64,000 nucleotides of DNA from Sphingomonadaceae bacterium (GTDB lineage: Bacteria; Pseudomonadota; Alphaproteobacteria; Sphingomonadales; Sphingomonadaceae). Under the pieces are notes generated by a model. That model did no database searches, was not told where the DNA came from, and was given only the letters and a program-made list of their open reading frames with translations. How positions within the stretch are numbered: position 1 is the first letter of the stretch; each line of letters starts with the position of its first letter. The stretch spans positions 1-64,000 of the forward strand of contig JANYGC010000055.1 of the NCBI GenBank assembly GCA_025359425.1. Direction: 5' to 3'. Shown here in pieces: positions 1 through 12,688 of this stretch. A program made the position numbers and the translations under genes.

Positions 1-56
1 CTTGGTCCAGGGCATTCCGGTTTCGCGCAAGAAGCGTTCGATCCGGGTAATCAGCA
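1..56 (-). CDS. Partial small hypothetical protein (N-terminus MLITRIERFLRETGMPWTK..., runs off the window)
   Basis: ATG on minus strand at 56-54, open to the window edge; divergent from the S24 gene. Confidence 0.45.
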
Positions 57-177
57 TTGGTGGTCCCCCCCCTTTTTTGCTCGGTGCAGTTCCCGGGCGA
101 ATCGCCGTAGGAATAATCCTGTTCTTTCCTGCCAAATCCTACTTGTCTAGGAAAAATACATCGTGTATGTCATTTTC

Positions 178-828
178 ATGGTTACCAGTGATCCGCGTTC
201 GAAACTGTTGTTGCTGGCGAGTAAGCACGGCGCGAGCTTGTCTGGCTTGTCTGAGCTGATTGGGCGTAATTCGACGTATTTACAGCAATTTATTCGTAAA
301 GGCAGTCCGCGTAAGCTGGAAGAGAACGATCGCCGCACACTGGCGCAGTTCTTCGGGATCGATGAAGCAGAACTGGGCGCGCCAGAGGATAATTCCTCGG
401 CATCGCCCGCGAAAACGGCCAAACGCGAATGGATCGATGTGCCGCGATTGGCGCTGGGCGCTTCGGCTGGGCCGGGGCTTTTGGCGGCCGAGGAGCTGCC
501 GATCGGCGCGTTCCGGTTCGGCGCGCGGTGGTTGCGCGAACAGGGGCTCGATCCGGCGCAACTTTCGGCCATCCGGGTCGAAGGCGATTCGATGGAAGCC
601 ACGCTGCGCGACGGTGACGAAATTCTGGTCGACCGCACCCCGCGCGGTCTGCGTGACGGAATTCATGTGGTCCGGGTGGGCGAGGCGCTGCTGGTCAAAC
701 GGCTCGATACCGGCCGCCCTGGGGTGATCGCGCTGGTCAGCGACAACCCGGCCTATACTGCGCTTGATCTCACGCCCGGCGAGGTCGAGGTGATCGGCCG
801 GGTGGTCTGGAAAAGCGGGCGGTTGTGA
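178..828 (+). CDS. S24 family LexA-like / phage-repressor-type transcriptional regulator
   Basis: C-terminal S24 peptidase motifs (VEGDSMEATLRDGDEILVD ... HVVRVGEALLVKRL) and N-terminal helix-turn-helix-like region; ORF opens at 163, ATG at 178 preferred. Confidence 0.85.
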   Translation: MVTSDPRSKLLLLASKHGASLSGLSELIGRNSTYLQQFIRKGSPRKLEENDRRTLAQFFGIDEAELGAPEDNSSASPAKTAKREWIDVPRLALGASAGPGLLAAEELPIGAFRFGARWLREQGLDPAQLSAIRVEGDSMEATLRDGDEILVDRTPRGLRDGIHVVRVGEALLVKRLDTGRPGVIALVSDNPAYTALDLTPGEVEVIGRVVWKSGRL

Positions 829-859
829 GGGTCAATTAAGTCGCTGACATGTCAGGGTT

Positions 860-1540
860 CTACTGGTCAGCCGCGTTTGCCTTGAGCACAGGCTTTCTCG
901 CACCACTCGGCCATTGCAACAGGAATTCGCAGACAAGTAGCGGTCCGACCCACGAAAGCCAGATAAAGGCTTGGCCGTTCCCCAGTTCGCCGATTGCCGG
1001 AATCCGCGATGCAATCCGGCAAAAGACAAATGACCAGACGAGTACATAGCTTCGGATCATCCACTCACCGTGCGATGCGAAGCGCCGGTTGCGGGCTGCC
1101 CGCAGGCCCATTCCGGCGCAGGCGAGCCACGCTGTTGCCAGCATGAGGAGCGAAACCGACATGTTGGTCAGAACTGGGGCGCCCGCAGCCTTGTGAGCGG
1201 GGGTCATTGTGAGCCAGCCTGCTATGAGCGCTGAAAATGTGCCGAATGACAGATAGGCTTGCCCGACGCGGCGGTGGATACGGTAGTGTTGCTTCCGCGC
1301 TGCAAGGTATAGGTTCAGACCGCCCAGAGTGAGCATCCCGGTGCCGCCCGCCATGTGTGCAAAGGTTAGTGCAAAATGACCTTTATGGCTTGCCACGTTG
1401 GAGAGTGTCGCGACCGGCCAGGCGATCAGCCACCAAGCGGCCATGCTGCTGACCAGCGCGCCAGCCAACAAAATGCCATTACGGCCGAGCCAAAACGCCG
1501 AGGTCAGTGCTTTATCTGAAGTCTGTGTGGTCATGCCCAA
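860..1540 (-). CDS. DUF2306-like multi-TM membrane protein
   Basis: Several hydrophobic helices, conserved His-rich pattern (HRRVGQAYL, SHGEWMIRSY). Confidence 0.6.
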   Translation of the reverse strand: MGMTTQTSDKALTSAFWLGRNGILLAGALVSSMAAWWLIAWPVATLSNVASHKGHFALTFAHMAGGTGMLTLGGLNLYLAARKQHYRIHRRVGQAYLSFGTFSALIAGWLTMTPAHKAAGAPVLTNMSVSLLMLATAWLACAGMGLRAARNRRFASHGEWMIRSYVLVWSFVFCRIASRIPAIGELGNGQAFIWLSWVGPLLVCEFLLQWPSGARKPVLKANAADQ

Positions 1541-1647
1541 ATCCCCCGGCGCGAACTCTGCGCATCATGACGGAGTTGAGGTTAGCTTGCCAGTTCAATC
1601 ACATTGCGCATTTGTAGACGTCGGGCTGCCGAATCCAAACTTCACCA

Positions 1648-2349
1648 TTGCAGCCTATGCAATCCATCGCCATTTCATCGCCCATGACCAATCCCAACGA
1701 ACCCCCGATGCGCGTCGGAATCATCCCGGTAACCCCGCTCCAACAGAACTGCTCGCTGATCTGGTGCACCAAAACCATGCGCGGCGCGGTGATCGATGCG
1801 GGCGGCGAGCTCGACAAGATCAAGGCGGCGGTGGCCAAGGTCGGGGTGACGCTGGAAAAGCTGCTGGTGACCCACGGCCATCTCGACCACTGCGGTCAGG
1901 CTGGGATTTTGGCCAGGGAGCTTGGCCTGACCATCGAGGGCCCGCACGAGGACGACCGCTTCTGGATCGACAAGCTGGCAGAGGACGGCGGCAAATACGG
2001 GATGCACGCCGAGAGCTTCGAGCCCGACCGCTGGCTCGTCGACGGCGACAAGGTTACCGTGGGCGAACTGGAGCTCGATGTGATCCACTGCCCCGGCCAC
2101 ACTCCGGGCCACGTCGTGTTCTACCACGCGCCGTCGCACTTTGCGGTGGTCGGCGACGTGATTTTCGCAGGCTCGATCGGCCGCACCGATTTCCCGCGCG
2201 GGAATCATCAGGACCTGATCGACGCGATCACGCAGAAGCTGTGGCCGCTGGGCAACGACGTGACCTTCCTTCCCGGCCATGGACCAACCAGCACCTTCGG
2301 CCGGGAAAGACAGGTCAACGCTTTCGTCAGCGATTACGCGCTGAGCTGA
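1648..2349 (+). CDS. MBL-fold metallo-hydrolase (glyoxalase II-like)
   Basis: THGHLDHCG, CPGHTPGHVVFY, GHGPTSTFGRE metal-binding motifs. Confidence 0.9.
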   Translation: MQPMQSIAISSPMTNPNEPPMRVGIIPVTPLQQNCSLIWCTKTMRGAVIDAGGELDKIKAAVAKVGVTLEKLLVTHGHLDHCGQAGILARELGLTIEGPHEDDRFWIDKLAEDGGKYGMHAESFEPDRWLVDGDKVTVGELELDVIHCPGHTPGHVVFYHAPSHFAVVGDVIFAGSIGRTDFPRGNHQDLIDAITQKLWPLGNDVTFLPGHGPTSTFGRERQVNAFVSDYALS

Positions 2350-2353
2350 TCGC

Positions 2354-2752
2354 TCACATATACCCGGTGGCGACCAGCAAGGCGACTACGGCCAGACCGA
2401 TCTGGGTCAGCATGGTGGTAACAGTTCCGATACCGCGCCCTGCTTTAAGCCCGGTTCCGTCCATGCCAAGACCGTGCGCGACGCGGCCGAGCATGTAGAT
2501 TGCGCCGACGATAGCCAGCCAGCTTGCGCCCTTGCCAGCCAGTTCTATTCCCGCAATCAGGATCAGGACCCACGCCGTGTTCTCGGCAAAGTTGAGCTGC
2601 GCGCGCATCCGCCGCTCCATCAGGTCGCTGCCGCCGGTACCGATGTTGATTTTCTCTTTGGTGCGGACCTGGCCGCAGCGAATCGATAGCCATATATTGA
2701 TGATGGCAGCCGCTGCAGCCATGCAGAGTGTAGTGGGTAACAAAATTGGCAT
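2354..2752 (-). CDS. MAPEG family membrane protein
   Basis: Small 4-TM protein with RAQLNFAENTAWVL and GRVAHGLGM pattern. Confidence 0.75.
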   Translation of the reverse strand: MPILLPTTLCMAAAAAIINIWLSIRCGQVRTKEKINIGTGGSDLMERRMRAQLNFAENTAWVLILIAGIELAGKGASWLAIVGAIYMLGRVAHGLGMDGTGLKAGRGIGTVTTMLTQIGLAVVALLVATGYM

Positions 2753-2900
2753 TGTCTTCTCCCCTGTGTCGTCGCCAGAGCGGCGGTCGGTGCTTGCAAG
2801 CGCTGCGGAATTCGCTATAGGCCCGCCTTCGCAGCCGCCGGCCCCGTGCCTGACGCGGCTTACTTAGACCGAATGATTAATTGCAGGAACAGGTGCCGCA

Positions 2901-3080
2901 ATGGCTGTCCCCAAAAGAAAAACATCGCCCTCACGCCGGGGCATGCGCCGCAGCCACGATGCGCTGAAGGTCGAAGCCTTCCACGAATGCTCCAACTGTG
3001 GTGAGCTCAAGCGTCCGCACAACCTGTGCCCGGCGTGTGGCCACTACAACGGGCGCGAAGTTATCGCGGTCGGGCTCTAA
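2901..3080 (+). CDS. rpmF: 50S ribosomal protein L32
   Basis: [59 protein letters not shown]; below the ORF-track length cutoff; upstream of plsX. Confidence 0.97.
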   Translation: MAVPKRKTSPSRRGMRRSHDALKVEAFHECSNCGELKRPHNLCPACGHYNGREVIAVGL

Positions 3081-3107
3081 GCCCTTAAATCAAGTGGATA
3101 GTCGCAC

Positions 3108-4163
3108 ATGAGCCTGCCGCGTATCGCCGTTGATGCGATGGGCGGAGACGAAGGCGTGCGCGTGATGATCGAAGGCGCGGCGTTGGCCCGGCGCCGTCAC
3201 GATCGTTTCAAATTTCTGCTGGTGGGCGACGAGGCGCGGATCACGCAAGCGCTCGAAGCGCATCCCAACCTGCGCTCTGCCTCGGAAATCCTCCATGCTC
3301 CCGATGTGGTGAGCGGCGAGGAAAAGCCGACTCAAGCGCTGCGCCGCGCCAAGACCACCTCGATGGGTCTCGCGATCAACGCGGTTAAAGTTGGCGATGC
3401 CGGCGCCGCGGTCAGCGCGGGCAACACCGGCGCGCTGATGGCGATGGCCAAGCTGGCGCTGCGCACGATGCCGGGGATCGATCGGCCAGCGCTGGCCGCC
3501 TTGCTCCCGACACTGGGCGACAATGACGTGGTTATGCTCGATCTGGGCGCCAACACCGAATGCGATGCGCGCAACCTGGTGCAGTTTGCGATCATGGGCG
3601 CGGCCTACTCTCGAATTGCAACCGGCCGGGCAAACCCCCGCGTCAGGCTGCTCAACATCGGCACCGAAGAGATCAAAGGGACCGAGCACCTCCAGGCCGC
3701 CGCCGCGCAGCTCAAACTGGTTTCGGCCAGTCTGGCCATGTCGTTCGATGGTTTTGCCGAAGCGGACAAGCTCAATCGCGGCGACATCGACGTGGTGGTG
3801 TCGGACGGATTTTCCGGGAATATCGCTTTGAAGGCAGTGGAAGGCACGGCGCGCTTCGTCACCGACTTGCTGCGGCGCAGCTTCGCCTCTTCATTGCGGT
3901 CGAAATTCGGCTTCCTGATCTCGCGCCCTGCAACCGAGCTCTTGAAGCACCATCTCGACCCGAACAATCATAACGGCGCGGTATTCCTGGGGCTCAATGG
4001 CGTGGTCGTCAAAAGCCATGGTTCGGCCAATGCGCTGGGCGTAGCCAACGCCGTGGCGGTGACCGCGCGGCTGCTCGAAGAAAATATCACTGAACGCATC
4101 GCCGCTGATGTGGCGCGGCTGGGCAACGGCGCAATCCGCACGGCTCCAAAGGCCGCTGAATGA
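3108..4163 (+). CDS. plsX: Phosphate acyltransferase PlsX
   Basis: [12 protein letters not shown]-terminus; rpmF-plsX-fabH synteny. Confidence 0.97.
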   Translation: MSLPRIAVDAMGGDEGVRVMIEGAALARRRHDRFKFLLVGDEARITQALEAHPNLRSASEILHAPDVVSGEEKPTQALRRAKTTSMGLAINAVKVGDAGAAVSAGNTGALMAMAKLALRTMPGIDRPALAALLPTLGDNDVVMLDLGANTECDARNLVQFAIMGAAYSRIATGRANPRVRLLNIGTEEIKGTEHLQAAAAQLKLVSASLAMSFDGFAEADKLNRGDIDVVVSDGFSGNIALKAVEGTARFVTDLLRRSFASSLRSKFGFLISRPATELLKHHLDPNNHNGAVFLGLNGVVVKSHGSANALGVANAVAVTARLLEENITERIAADVARLGNGAIRTAPKAAE

Positions 4164-5128
4164 CCCTGCGGTCGGTTCTCATCGGCACCGGCTCGGCCTT
4201 GCCCAAGCGCGTGGTCAGCAATGCCGAACTCGCGCAGACCGTCGATACCAGCGACGAATGGATCGTCGAGCGCACCGGCATTCGCCAGCGCTATATCGCG
4301 GGCGAGGGTGAGACGACCTCGACGCTGGCGACCGACGCCGCCCGCCGGGCGCTAGCAGCTGCCGGGCTCGAACCTGCCGACATCGGCCTGATCGTGCTCG
4401 CCACCGCAACCCCCGACCAGACCTTCCCCGCCACCGCGACTCAGGTCCAGCATGCGCTCGGCTGCAACGGCGGGATCGCGTTCGATGTCGCCGCGGTATG
4501 CTCTGGTTTCCTTTATGCAATGGGCGTGGCCGATTCGCTGCTGCGCACCGGCATGGCCAAGCGCGCATTAGTGATCGGAGCGGAAACTTTCAGCCGGATC
4601 CTCGATTGGGATGACCGCACCACATGCGTGCTGTTCGGCGACGGCGCCGGCGCGGTGGTGCTCGAAGCGCGCGAGGTTGCCGAGGATGGCCCCGGTGTGC
4701 TCGCCACCCGGCTCCACGCCGACGGCAAGCACAACGGCCTGCTCTACGTCGATGGCGGCCCGTCGAGTACCGGCACGGTCGGGCATGTTCGGATGAAGGG
4801 CCCCGAGGTGTTTCGTCACGCGGTCGTCAACCTCGCCGAAGTTCTGCGTGAAGTGTTGGCCGATCAGGGGCTTACCGCCGCCGATCTCGATTGGGTGGTG
4901 CCCCACCAGGCCAATCAACGGATTCTCGATGCGACCGCGCGCAAGCTCGGACTGCCCGCCGAAAAAGTGGTGGTCACGGTTGATCAGCATGCCAACACCT
5001 CGGCCGCATCGGTGCCGCTTGCGCTCGACACTGCGGTGCGCGACGGTCGGATCAAGCCGGGCGACCTGGTCATGCTCGAAGCGATGGGCGGCGGGTTTAC
5101 CTGGGGCGCCAGCCTGATCCGGGTATAA
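4160..5128 (+). CDS. fabH: Beta-ketoacyl-ACP synthase III
   Basis: [29 protein letters not shown] active site, VPHQANQRI; 4-nt overlap with plsX. Confidence 0.97.
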   Translation: MTLRSVLIGTGSALPKRVVSNAELAQTVDTSDEWIVERTGIRQRYIAGEGETTSTLATDAARRALAAAGLEPADIGLIVLATATPDQTFPATATQVQHALGCNGGIAFDVAAVCSGFLYAMGVADSLLRTGMAKRALVIGAETFSRILDWDDRTTCVLFGDGAGAVVLEAREVAEDGPGVLATRLHADGKHNGLLYVDGGPSSTGTVGHVRMKGPEVFRHAVVNLAEVLREVLADQGLTAADLDWVVPHQANQRILDATARKLGLPAEKVVVTVDQHANTSAASVPLALDTAVRDGRIKPGDLVMLEAMGGGFTWGASLIRV

Positions 5129-5245
5129 CTAACGGATTGGCGAGCCGATTTGACTATCGGCCGCGTTGCAATCGGTAACGATATCGGTATGTTTCAATTC
5201 AAGGTCGCAACCTTGCAGCTTTAGGGAAGGGGCTGGATGCGCTCC

Positions 5246-5533
5246 ATGACTACTTTGACTCGGGCCGATCTGGCCGAAGCGCTCAATCGCAAGCTTGGCT
5301 TGTCGCGTTCGGATTCGCTTGGCATGGTCGAATCGATTCTCGATCATATGACGGTTGCCCTCGAAGAGGGTGAGAACGTCAAGATTTCGGGGTTCGGCAC
5401 GTTCCTGCTCCGCGACAAGGGCCAGCGGATCGGGCGCAATCCCAAGACCGGGATCGAGGTTCCGATCACGCCGCGCCGGGTTCTGACCTTCCGCGCGAGC
5501 CAGATGCTCAAAGAACGGATCGCCCGCGGGTGA
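5246..5533 (+). CDS. ihfA: Integration host factor subunit alpha
   Basis: [19 protein letters not shown] ... [25 protein letters not shown]. Confidence 0.95.
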   Translation: MTTLTRADLAEALNRKLGLSRSDSLGMVESILDHMTVALEEGENVKISGFGTFLLRDKGQRIGRNPKTGIEVPITPRRVLTFRASQMLKERIARG

Positions 5534-5931
5534 GCGATGCCGGGCCTCCTGGCTTTGCTGACGGCAAGGATCCGGAGGCGCTGCGCACCATCGGTGAGGT
5601 CGCAAAAGCGCTCGGCATTCGCCAGCACGTGCTGCGCTATTGGGAAGAACAGTTCCCGATGCTCAGCCCGTTGAAGCGCGGCGGCGGCCGGCGCTATTAC
5701 CGCGCTGACGACGTCAGGATGGTCGAGACGATCGACCGGCTGGTCCATCGTGAGGGCTACACCCTGAAAGGCGCGAAAATGGCGCTGCAGGGCCGGGCAG
5801 CCAAGGTCCCAGAACCGCAGGCTGCGCCGCGTCCGGAAGCACCCGCCACCCTGGTTGCGACCAATTTCGCGTACCGTGCCCGGCTGATTGCGCTGCGCAC
5901 CACACTGGTAAACGCGCTCCACGAAGCCTAA
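5530..5931 (+). CDS. MerR family transcriptional regulator
   Basis: [27 protein letters not shown] ... [18 protein letters not shown]; overlaps ihfA by 4 nt. Confidence 0.92.
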   Translation: MSDAGPPGFADGKDPEALRTIGEVAKALGIRQHVLRYWEEQFPMLSPLKRGGGRRYYRADDVRMVETIDRLVHREGYTLKGAKMALQGRAAKVPEPQAAPRPEAPATLVATNFAYRARLIALRTTLVNALHEA

Positions 5932-5961
5932 GTCCACTCCTCGCGGATGTGAGGACTTTCC

Positions 5962-7395
5962 ATGCAAGATACCTATGACGCCGACCTGTCGTTGTTCATC
6001 AATGGCAGCTGGAGGATCGGCGAAGGCCGCGACTTGTTCCCGGTGGTCGATCCGGCCAGCGGCGAGGCGATCGGCGAAGTGCCGATGGCCAGCCCGGCCG
6101 ATCTCGACGAGGCGCTCGACGCCGCCGACAAGGGCTTCAAGGTGTGGCGTGCGACCCCGGCCGATCAACGCGGCGCGGTGCTCAAGAAAGCCGCTGGATT
6201 GCTCCGCGAGCGCGCCGAACCAATTGCGCGGCTGCTTACACTCGAACAGGGCAAGCCAATCGCCGAAGCCCGCGCCGAAGTGCTCAGCAGCGCGCAGTTT
6301 CTCGAATGGTGCGGCGAGGAGGCCCCGCGCATCTATGGCCGCACGCTGGTCCGCCCGACCGGGCAGCGCGCGCTGGTCACCCGCCAGCCAATCGGCCCGG
6401 TGGCGGCGTTCAGTCCGTGGAATTTCCCGGTTTACCTGATGGCAAAGAAGCTTGGCCAGGCGCTCGCGGCGGGCTGCTCGGTGGTGGCCAAGCCCCCCGA
6501 AGAGACCCCCGGCTGCACCGGCGCGCTGGTCCGCTGCCTGGTCGACGCCGGGCTGCCCAACGGCGTGGTGCAGCTGGTTCACGGGGTGCCCGACGCAGTC
6601 AGCCGGCACCTGCTCGCCTCACCGGTCATCCGCAAGGTCAGCTTCACCGGCTCGGTCCCGGTCGGCAAGCACCTGATGCGGCTGGCCGCTGACGGGCTCA
6701 AGCGGGTGACGATGGAACTGGGCGGGCATGCCCCGGTGCTGATCTTTGCCGATTGCGATCTGGAAAAAACGCTGGATGCCGTGGTCCCGCAGAAATTCCG
6801 CAATGCCGGGCAAGTTTGCGTCTCGCCGACGCGGTTCTATGTCCAGGAGGCAATCTACGACCGCTTCGTGGCGGGCTTTGCCGAGCGCGCCAAAGCGGTG
6901 ACGACCGGGCACGGGCTGTTGGCCGCGACCAGGATGGGCCCGCTCGCCAATGCGCGGCGCCCGGGCGCGATTGCCGCGCTGGTCGACGATGCTGCCGCCA
7001 AAGGCGCGCGCGTGCTGGCCGGGGGCAAGCGCGGCGAGGGCGGCTTTTTCTTCGAGCCGACGCTGCTTGCCGACGTCCCCGACAATGCCGACATCATGTC
7101 GAACGAACCGTTCGGCCCGGTCGCGGTGACCGCGCCGTTCAGCACGTTCGACGATGCGGTAGAAAAGGCCAACCGGCTGCCGTTCGGGCTCGCCGCCTTC
7201 GCCTTCACCGAGGGTTTGCGCAATGCCAACCTGCTCGGTGATGCGATCGAGGCGGGGATGGTCGGGATCAACACCTTCGCGATCAGCACCGCCGACGCGC
7301 CGTTCGGCGGGGTCAAGGATTCAGGCTTCGGCAGCGAAGGCGGGCTTGAGGGGATGGATGGCTACCTTGTCACCAAGGCAATCCACATGGCCTAG
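5962..7395 (+). CDS. NAD(P)-dependent aldehyde dehydrogenase, succinate-semialdehyde dehydrogenase-like
   Basis: FSPWNFPVYLM, VTMELGGHAPVLIF, NAGQVCVSPTRFYV active-site motifs. Confidence 0.92.
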   Translation: MQDTYDADLSLFINGSWRIGEGRDLFPVVDPASGEAIGEVPMASPADLDEALDAADKGFKVWRATPADQRGAVLKKAAGLLRERAEPIARLLTLEQGKPIAEARAEVLSSAQFLEWCGEEAPRIYGRTLVRPTGQRALVTRQPIGPVAAFSPWNFPVYLMAKKLGQALAAGCSVVAKPPEETPGCTGALVRCLVDAGLPNGVVQLVHGVPDAVSRHLLASPVIRKVSFTGSVPVGKHLMRLAADGLKRVTMELGGHAPVLIFADCDLEKTLDAVVPQKFRNAGQVCVSPTRFYVQEAIYDRFVAGFAERAKAVTTGHGLLAATRMGPLANARRPGAIAALVDDAAAKGARVLAGGKRGEGGFFFEPTLLADVPDNADIMSNEPFGPVAVTAPFSTFDDAVEKANRLPFGLAAFAFTEGLRNANLLGDAIEAGMVGINTFAISTADAPFGGVKDSGFGSEGGLEGMDGYLVTKAIHMA

Positions 7396-7934
7396 CCCGG
7401 TTCCGGCCCCAGCGCCGGATCGAGGTCGCGCGGGCGGATCAGGTGGACCAGGCGCGCGCAGTTGTCCTTGAGTTCGGTCCAGTGATCGATCTTGAGTTCG
7501 AGCACGGCAAAGCTCGCGGTCGGGAACTTGACCTCGACCACGTCGCGCAGCGGGCTGGTGCCGTCATCGGGGACAAGGTCGAAGATCAGGTCTTCGAGGC
7601 CCGGGTTGTGCCCGACCATCAGCACCGCTCCGAGTGCGTTATCGCTCTCGCGCAGCAGGTCGATCAGGGTCACGCTGCTGGCGAGGTAGATCCGCCGGTC
7701 CCACTGCACCGCGACCGGCTGGCCGGCGGCCTGGCACGCAATCTCGATCGTCTCGGCGCAGCGGATGGCGGGGGAGGCGATCATCCGGTCCCAATGCTGG
7801 CCGTGCTCAAGCACATGGCGGCCCATCAGCGCCGCGCCTTTGCGACCGCGCCCATTGAGCGGGCGGTCGAAATCGCGCGCGCGCGGATCATGCCAGTCGG
7901 ACTTGGCGTGACGGAACAGTCCTAAGGTCTTCAA
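7392..7934 (-). CDS. Histidine phosphatase family protein (SixA-like)
   Basis: LGLFRHAKSDW RHG motif and VGHNPGLEDL; probable TTG start at 7934 overlapping the upstream dinG TGA. Confidence 0.85.
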   Translation of the reverse strand: MKTLGLFRHAKSDWHDPRARDFDRPLNGRGRKGAALMGRHVLEHGQHWDRMIASPAIRCAETIEIACQAAGQPVAVQWDRRIYLASSVTLIDLLRESDNALGAVLMVGHNPGLEDLIFDLVPDDGTSPLRDVVEVKFPTASFAVLELKIDHWTELKDNCARLVHLIRPRDLDPALGPEPG

Positions 7935-10642
7935 GCGGGAGTCTCGCGCTGGACGGGCCGCTGTGAAACACCGGCGGCGACGCGTTGTAAAGCCTCGTCG
8001 AGCGTCAGGCGCGAAATCCGCGTGCCGGGCGGGAAGGCCGAGAGCAGCCGGCTGGGGAAGGCGGCGGAGAGCACCACGAAGAACCCGTGATCGTCGCGGG
8101 TACGGATCAGCCGTCCGAAGGCTTGGGCCAGCCGGGCGCGGATCACCCGGTCGTCGTAAGCCGCGCCGCCGCCCGCCAGCCGCCGAGCGCGGTGCAAGAT
8201 CGACGGTTTGGGCCACGGGACCTGCTCCATCACCACCAGCCGCAGCGAGTTGCCGGGGACATCGACCCCGTCGCGCAAGGCATCGGTGCCGAGCAGCGAA
8301 GCGCGCGGATCGTCGCGGAAAATGTCCACCAACGTGCCGGTGTCGATTGGATCGACGTGTTGTGCGTAAAGCGGCAGCCCGGCGCGCGCGAGCCGGTCGG
8401 CAATGCGGCCCTGGACTGCCCGCAAACGCCGGATCGCGGTAAACAAGCCCAGTGCCCCGCCGCCCGCCGCCTCAATCAGCCGCGCATAGGCCCCGGCCAG
8501 CGCCGCCATATCGCCCTTGGTCACGTCGGTGACGATCAGCACTTCGGCCTGAGCGGCGTAGTCGAACGGGCTGTCGAAACTGGACAGGCGCGGGGCGAGT
8601 CCCAGCACCGGCGCGCCGCTGCGCACCACCGCGCTGTCCCAATCGTCGCCGTCCTTGAGCGTCGCCGAGGTCAGCATCACGCCGTGTGCGCCCTGCAGCA
8701 CGACTTGCGCAAACGGCTTCATCGGATCGAGCCAGCGGCGGTGCAGCCCCACATCGTATTCGCGCGCCTCAGCCCGATCAACCGCCAGCCAATCGACGAA
8801 TTCGGGATCGGCTGGCCCGCCGAGCCGCTCGAGCAAGGCCTCCCAGGCGGCGAGCAGATCGATGCGCCAGCCGAGCGAATGGCGCGCGCCCTCGATCCGC
8901 GCCCGGCCCGAACCATCGAGCCAGTCGGGCGGTTCGGCCAAAATCGCTTCGAGCCGCACCCCCAGCCGGATCAGCGGACTGCGCAATTCGGCCAGCGCGG
9001 CCTGCGCCGCCCCGGCCAGTTCGACCAAGGGCCCGTCAAGCTGCGCCGCCTCGGTTTCCAGCCCATAGCCGCCGTCCTGTCCGCCGCTTTCATCGCGCGC
9101 GTAAGTCGTGGCGCGCACGGCCGCGAACAGCTCCTCAAGTGGCCCCGACGGCGTGTTGTCATGCAGCCGTTGCAGCCAGCCATCCCCGGGCAGTGCCTCG
9201 GCGGCATGGCGCGCGGCTGAAATCGCCTTGCCCCCTGCTTCGTCATAGCTGGCAATGTCCGCCAGCCGCGCCGCCAGCCCCCGGCGGCGGCCTTTGGAGC
9301 CGCGTTCGGGCCCGATCACCCAGCGGCGCAGCTCGATTGTCTCGGCCCCGGTCAGGGCTGCGGCAAAGGTCGAATCCGCTGCCTCGAACACGTGATGGCC
9401 TTCGTCGAACACGATCCGGCTGGGCCGCTGCGCCGCATCGCGGCCGCGCGCGGCATTGACCATGACCAGCGCATGGTTGGCGATCACCAGATCGGCCTGG
9501 GCACTTGCCCGGCTCGAGCGTTCGATGAAGCATTTGCGGTAGTGCGGGCACCCGGCATAGACGCATTCGCCGCGCCGGTCGGTCAGCGCGGCAACCCCGC
9601 GTTGGCGGAACAGCGTGGCGAGCCAGCCGGGCAGATCGCCGCCGATCATGTCGCCGTCCTGACTGTAAGCCGCCCAGCGCGCGACCAGCTGCGCCATGAT
9701 CGCCGCGCGCCCGGTGAACCCGCCTTGCAGCGCGTCCTCCAGGTTGAGCAGGCACAGGTAATTCTCGCGGCCCTTGCGCACCACCACCGGGGCAGAGCCA
9801 TCGGCGCGGCGGGCTGGCCAGGCGCGGCGGCTTTCCTGACGCAGCTGGCGTTGCAGCGCCTTGGTGTAGGTCGAGACCCAGACCGTGCCTTGTGCAGCTT
9901 GTGCCCACAGCGAAGCTGGCGCGAGGTAGCCCAGTGTCTTGCCGATCCCAGTCCCGGCTTGCGCCAGCAGCAGGTGCGGCGCATCGCGTGCGGTGCGCGG
10001 GGCAAAGACCTGCGCGGCTTCCTCGGCATAGGCGACTTGCGCCGGGCGGGGCTCGGCCCCTTGCCCGGTAAGCTCGGCGAGCCGCGCCGCCACGATCGCC
10101 GGATTGAGCGTCAACTGCGCGGGCTGCGGCCGTTCGGCGACGTCCTCCCATTCGGGCAGTCGCGAAAACAGCCAGCGTTCGACCTTGGCCGGGGCGGTGA
10201 TCCGCGCGGCCAGCAGCGGTGCCCACGACCACCGCAGCCGGGTCAACGCCTGGAGCGAAGTCCACGCGCCTTCGCGCTCACTCCAGCCGGGTGACGAACA
10301 AATGCCGAGCAGCGCTTCGGCCCCCTGCTGGAGCAGCAGCGCAACCTCGTCATCGCTCTGTGGTTCAGGCAAGCCAAGGGTGTGCGCCAGCCCCTTGGGC
10401 GTCGGCACCATAAACCGCGCCGGGTGGACGAAGGCGAACAGCTCGAGCAGGTCGAGCCCGGACAGGTCGGGATAGCCGAGCCGGGTCGCCACCAATGGCG
10501 CGTTGAGCATCAATAGCGGGGTATCGGCAGCCGCGACAATCGCGTCACCCTTGCTCACCGTCCGCGTCGCGCCCGAGCCGCCGCGCAGCCAGCAGCCGCC
10601 GTGGCTGGCGTGCAGGGCGGGGAGAGGCAGCGCTTCGCTCAT
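7931..10642 (-). CDS. DinG/XPD-type ATP-dependent DNA helicase
   Basis: Walker A AQAGTGIGKTLGYL, FDEGHHVFEAAD, Fe-S cysteines CVYAGCPHYRKC, ATG at 10642 (MSEALPLP). Confidence 0.9.
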   Translation of the reverse strand: MSEALPLPALHASHGGCWLRGGSGATRTVSKGDAIVAAADTPLLMLNAPLVATRLGYPDLSGLDLLELFAFVHPARFMVPTPKGLAHTLGLPEPQSDDEVALLLQQGAEALLGICSSPGWSEREGAWTSLQALTRLRWSWAPLLAARITAPAKVERWLFSRLPEWEDVAERPQPAQLTLNPAIVAARLAELTGQGAEPRPAQVAYAEEAAQVFAPRTARDAPHLLLAQAGTGIGKTLGYLAPASLWAQAAQGTVWVSTYTKALQRQLRQESRRAWPARRADGSAPVVVRKGRENYLCLLNLEDALQGGFTGRAAIMAQLVARWAAYSQDGDMIGGDLPGWLATLFRQRGVAALTDRRGECVYAGCPHYRKCFIERSSRASAQADLVIANHALVMVNAARGRDAAQRPSRIVFDEGHHVFEAADSTFAAALTGAETIELRRWVIGPERGSKGRRRGLAARLADIASYDEAGGKAISAARHAAEALPGDGWLQRLHDNTPSGPLEELFAAVRATTYARDESGGQDGGYGLETEAAQLDGPLVELAGAAQAALAELRSPLIRLGVRLEAILAEPPDWLDGSGRARIEGARHSLGWRIDLLAAWEALLERLGGPADPEFVDWLAVDRAEAREYDVGLHRRWLDPMKPFAQVVLQGAHGVMLTSATLKDGDDWDSAVVRSGAPVLGLAPRLSSFDSPFDYAAQAEVLIVTDVTKGDMAALAGAYARLIEAAGGGALGLFTAIRRLRAVQGRIADRLARAGLPLYAQHVDPIDTGTLVDIFRDDPRASLLGTDALRDGVDVPGNSLRLVVMEQVPWPKPSILHRARRLAGGGAAYDDRVIRARLAQAFGRLIRTRDDHGFFVVLSAAFPSRLLSAFPPGTRISRLTLDEALQRVAAGVSQRPVQRETPA

Positions 10643-10706
10643 TGCCGCAGCGATAGAACGAAAATGGAACGCAGGGCAAGCGCGCCGGGCCAAAAGCCCC
10701 GCAGGC

Positions 10707-12540
<1,834 letters not shown>

Positions 12541-12569
12541 AAACTCTGCCGCTTGATTGAGCCGCAAAG

Positions 12570-12659
12570 CCCTTCCCCTGGGGGAAGGGTTGGGATGGGG
12601 GGTCTGCCTTATCGAGCGTGGAACCCCCACCCCCCAACCCCACCCCACCGGGGAGGGGC
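12570..12659. repeat. GC-rich paired palindromic intergenic element (REPIN-like), copy 1
   Basis: cccttcccctgggggaagggttgggatgggg...gtggaacccccaccccccaaccccaccccaccggggagggg; arms inverted; second copy at 14386-14473. Confidence 0.7.
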
Positions 12660-12688
12660 GATCATGCTTCGTCAGAACCGTCTCGTGG

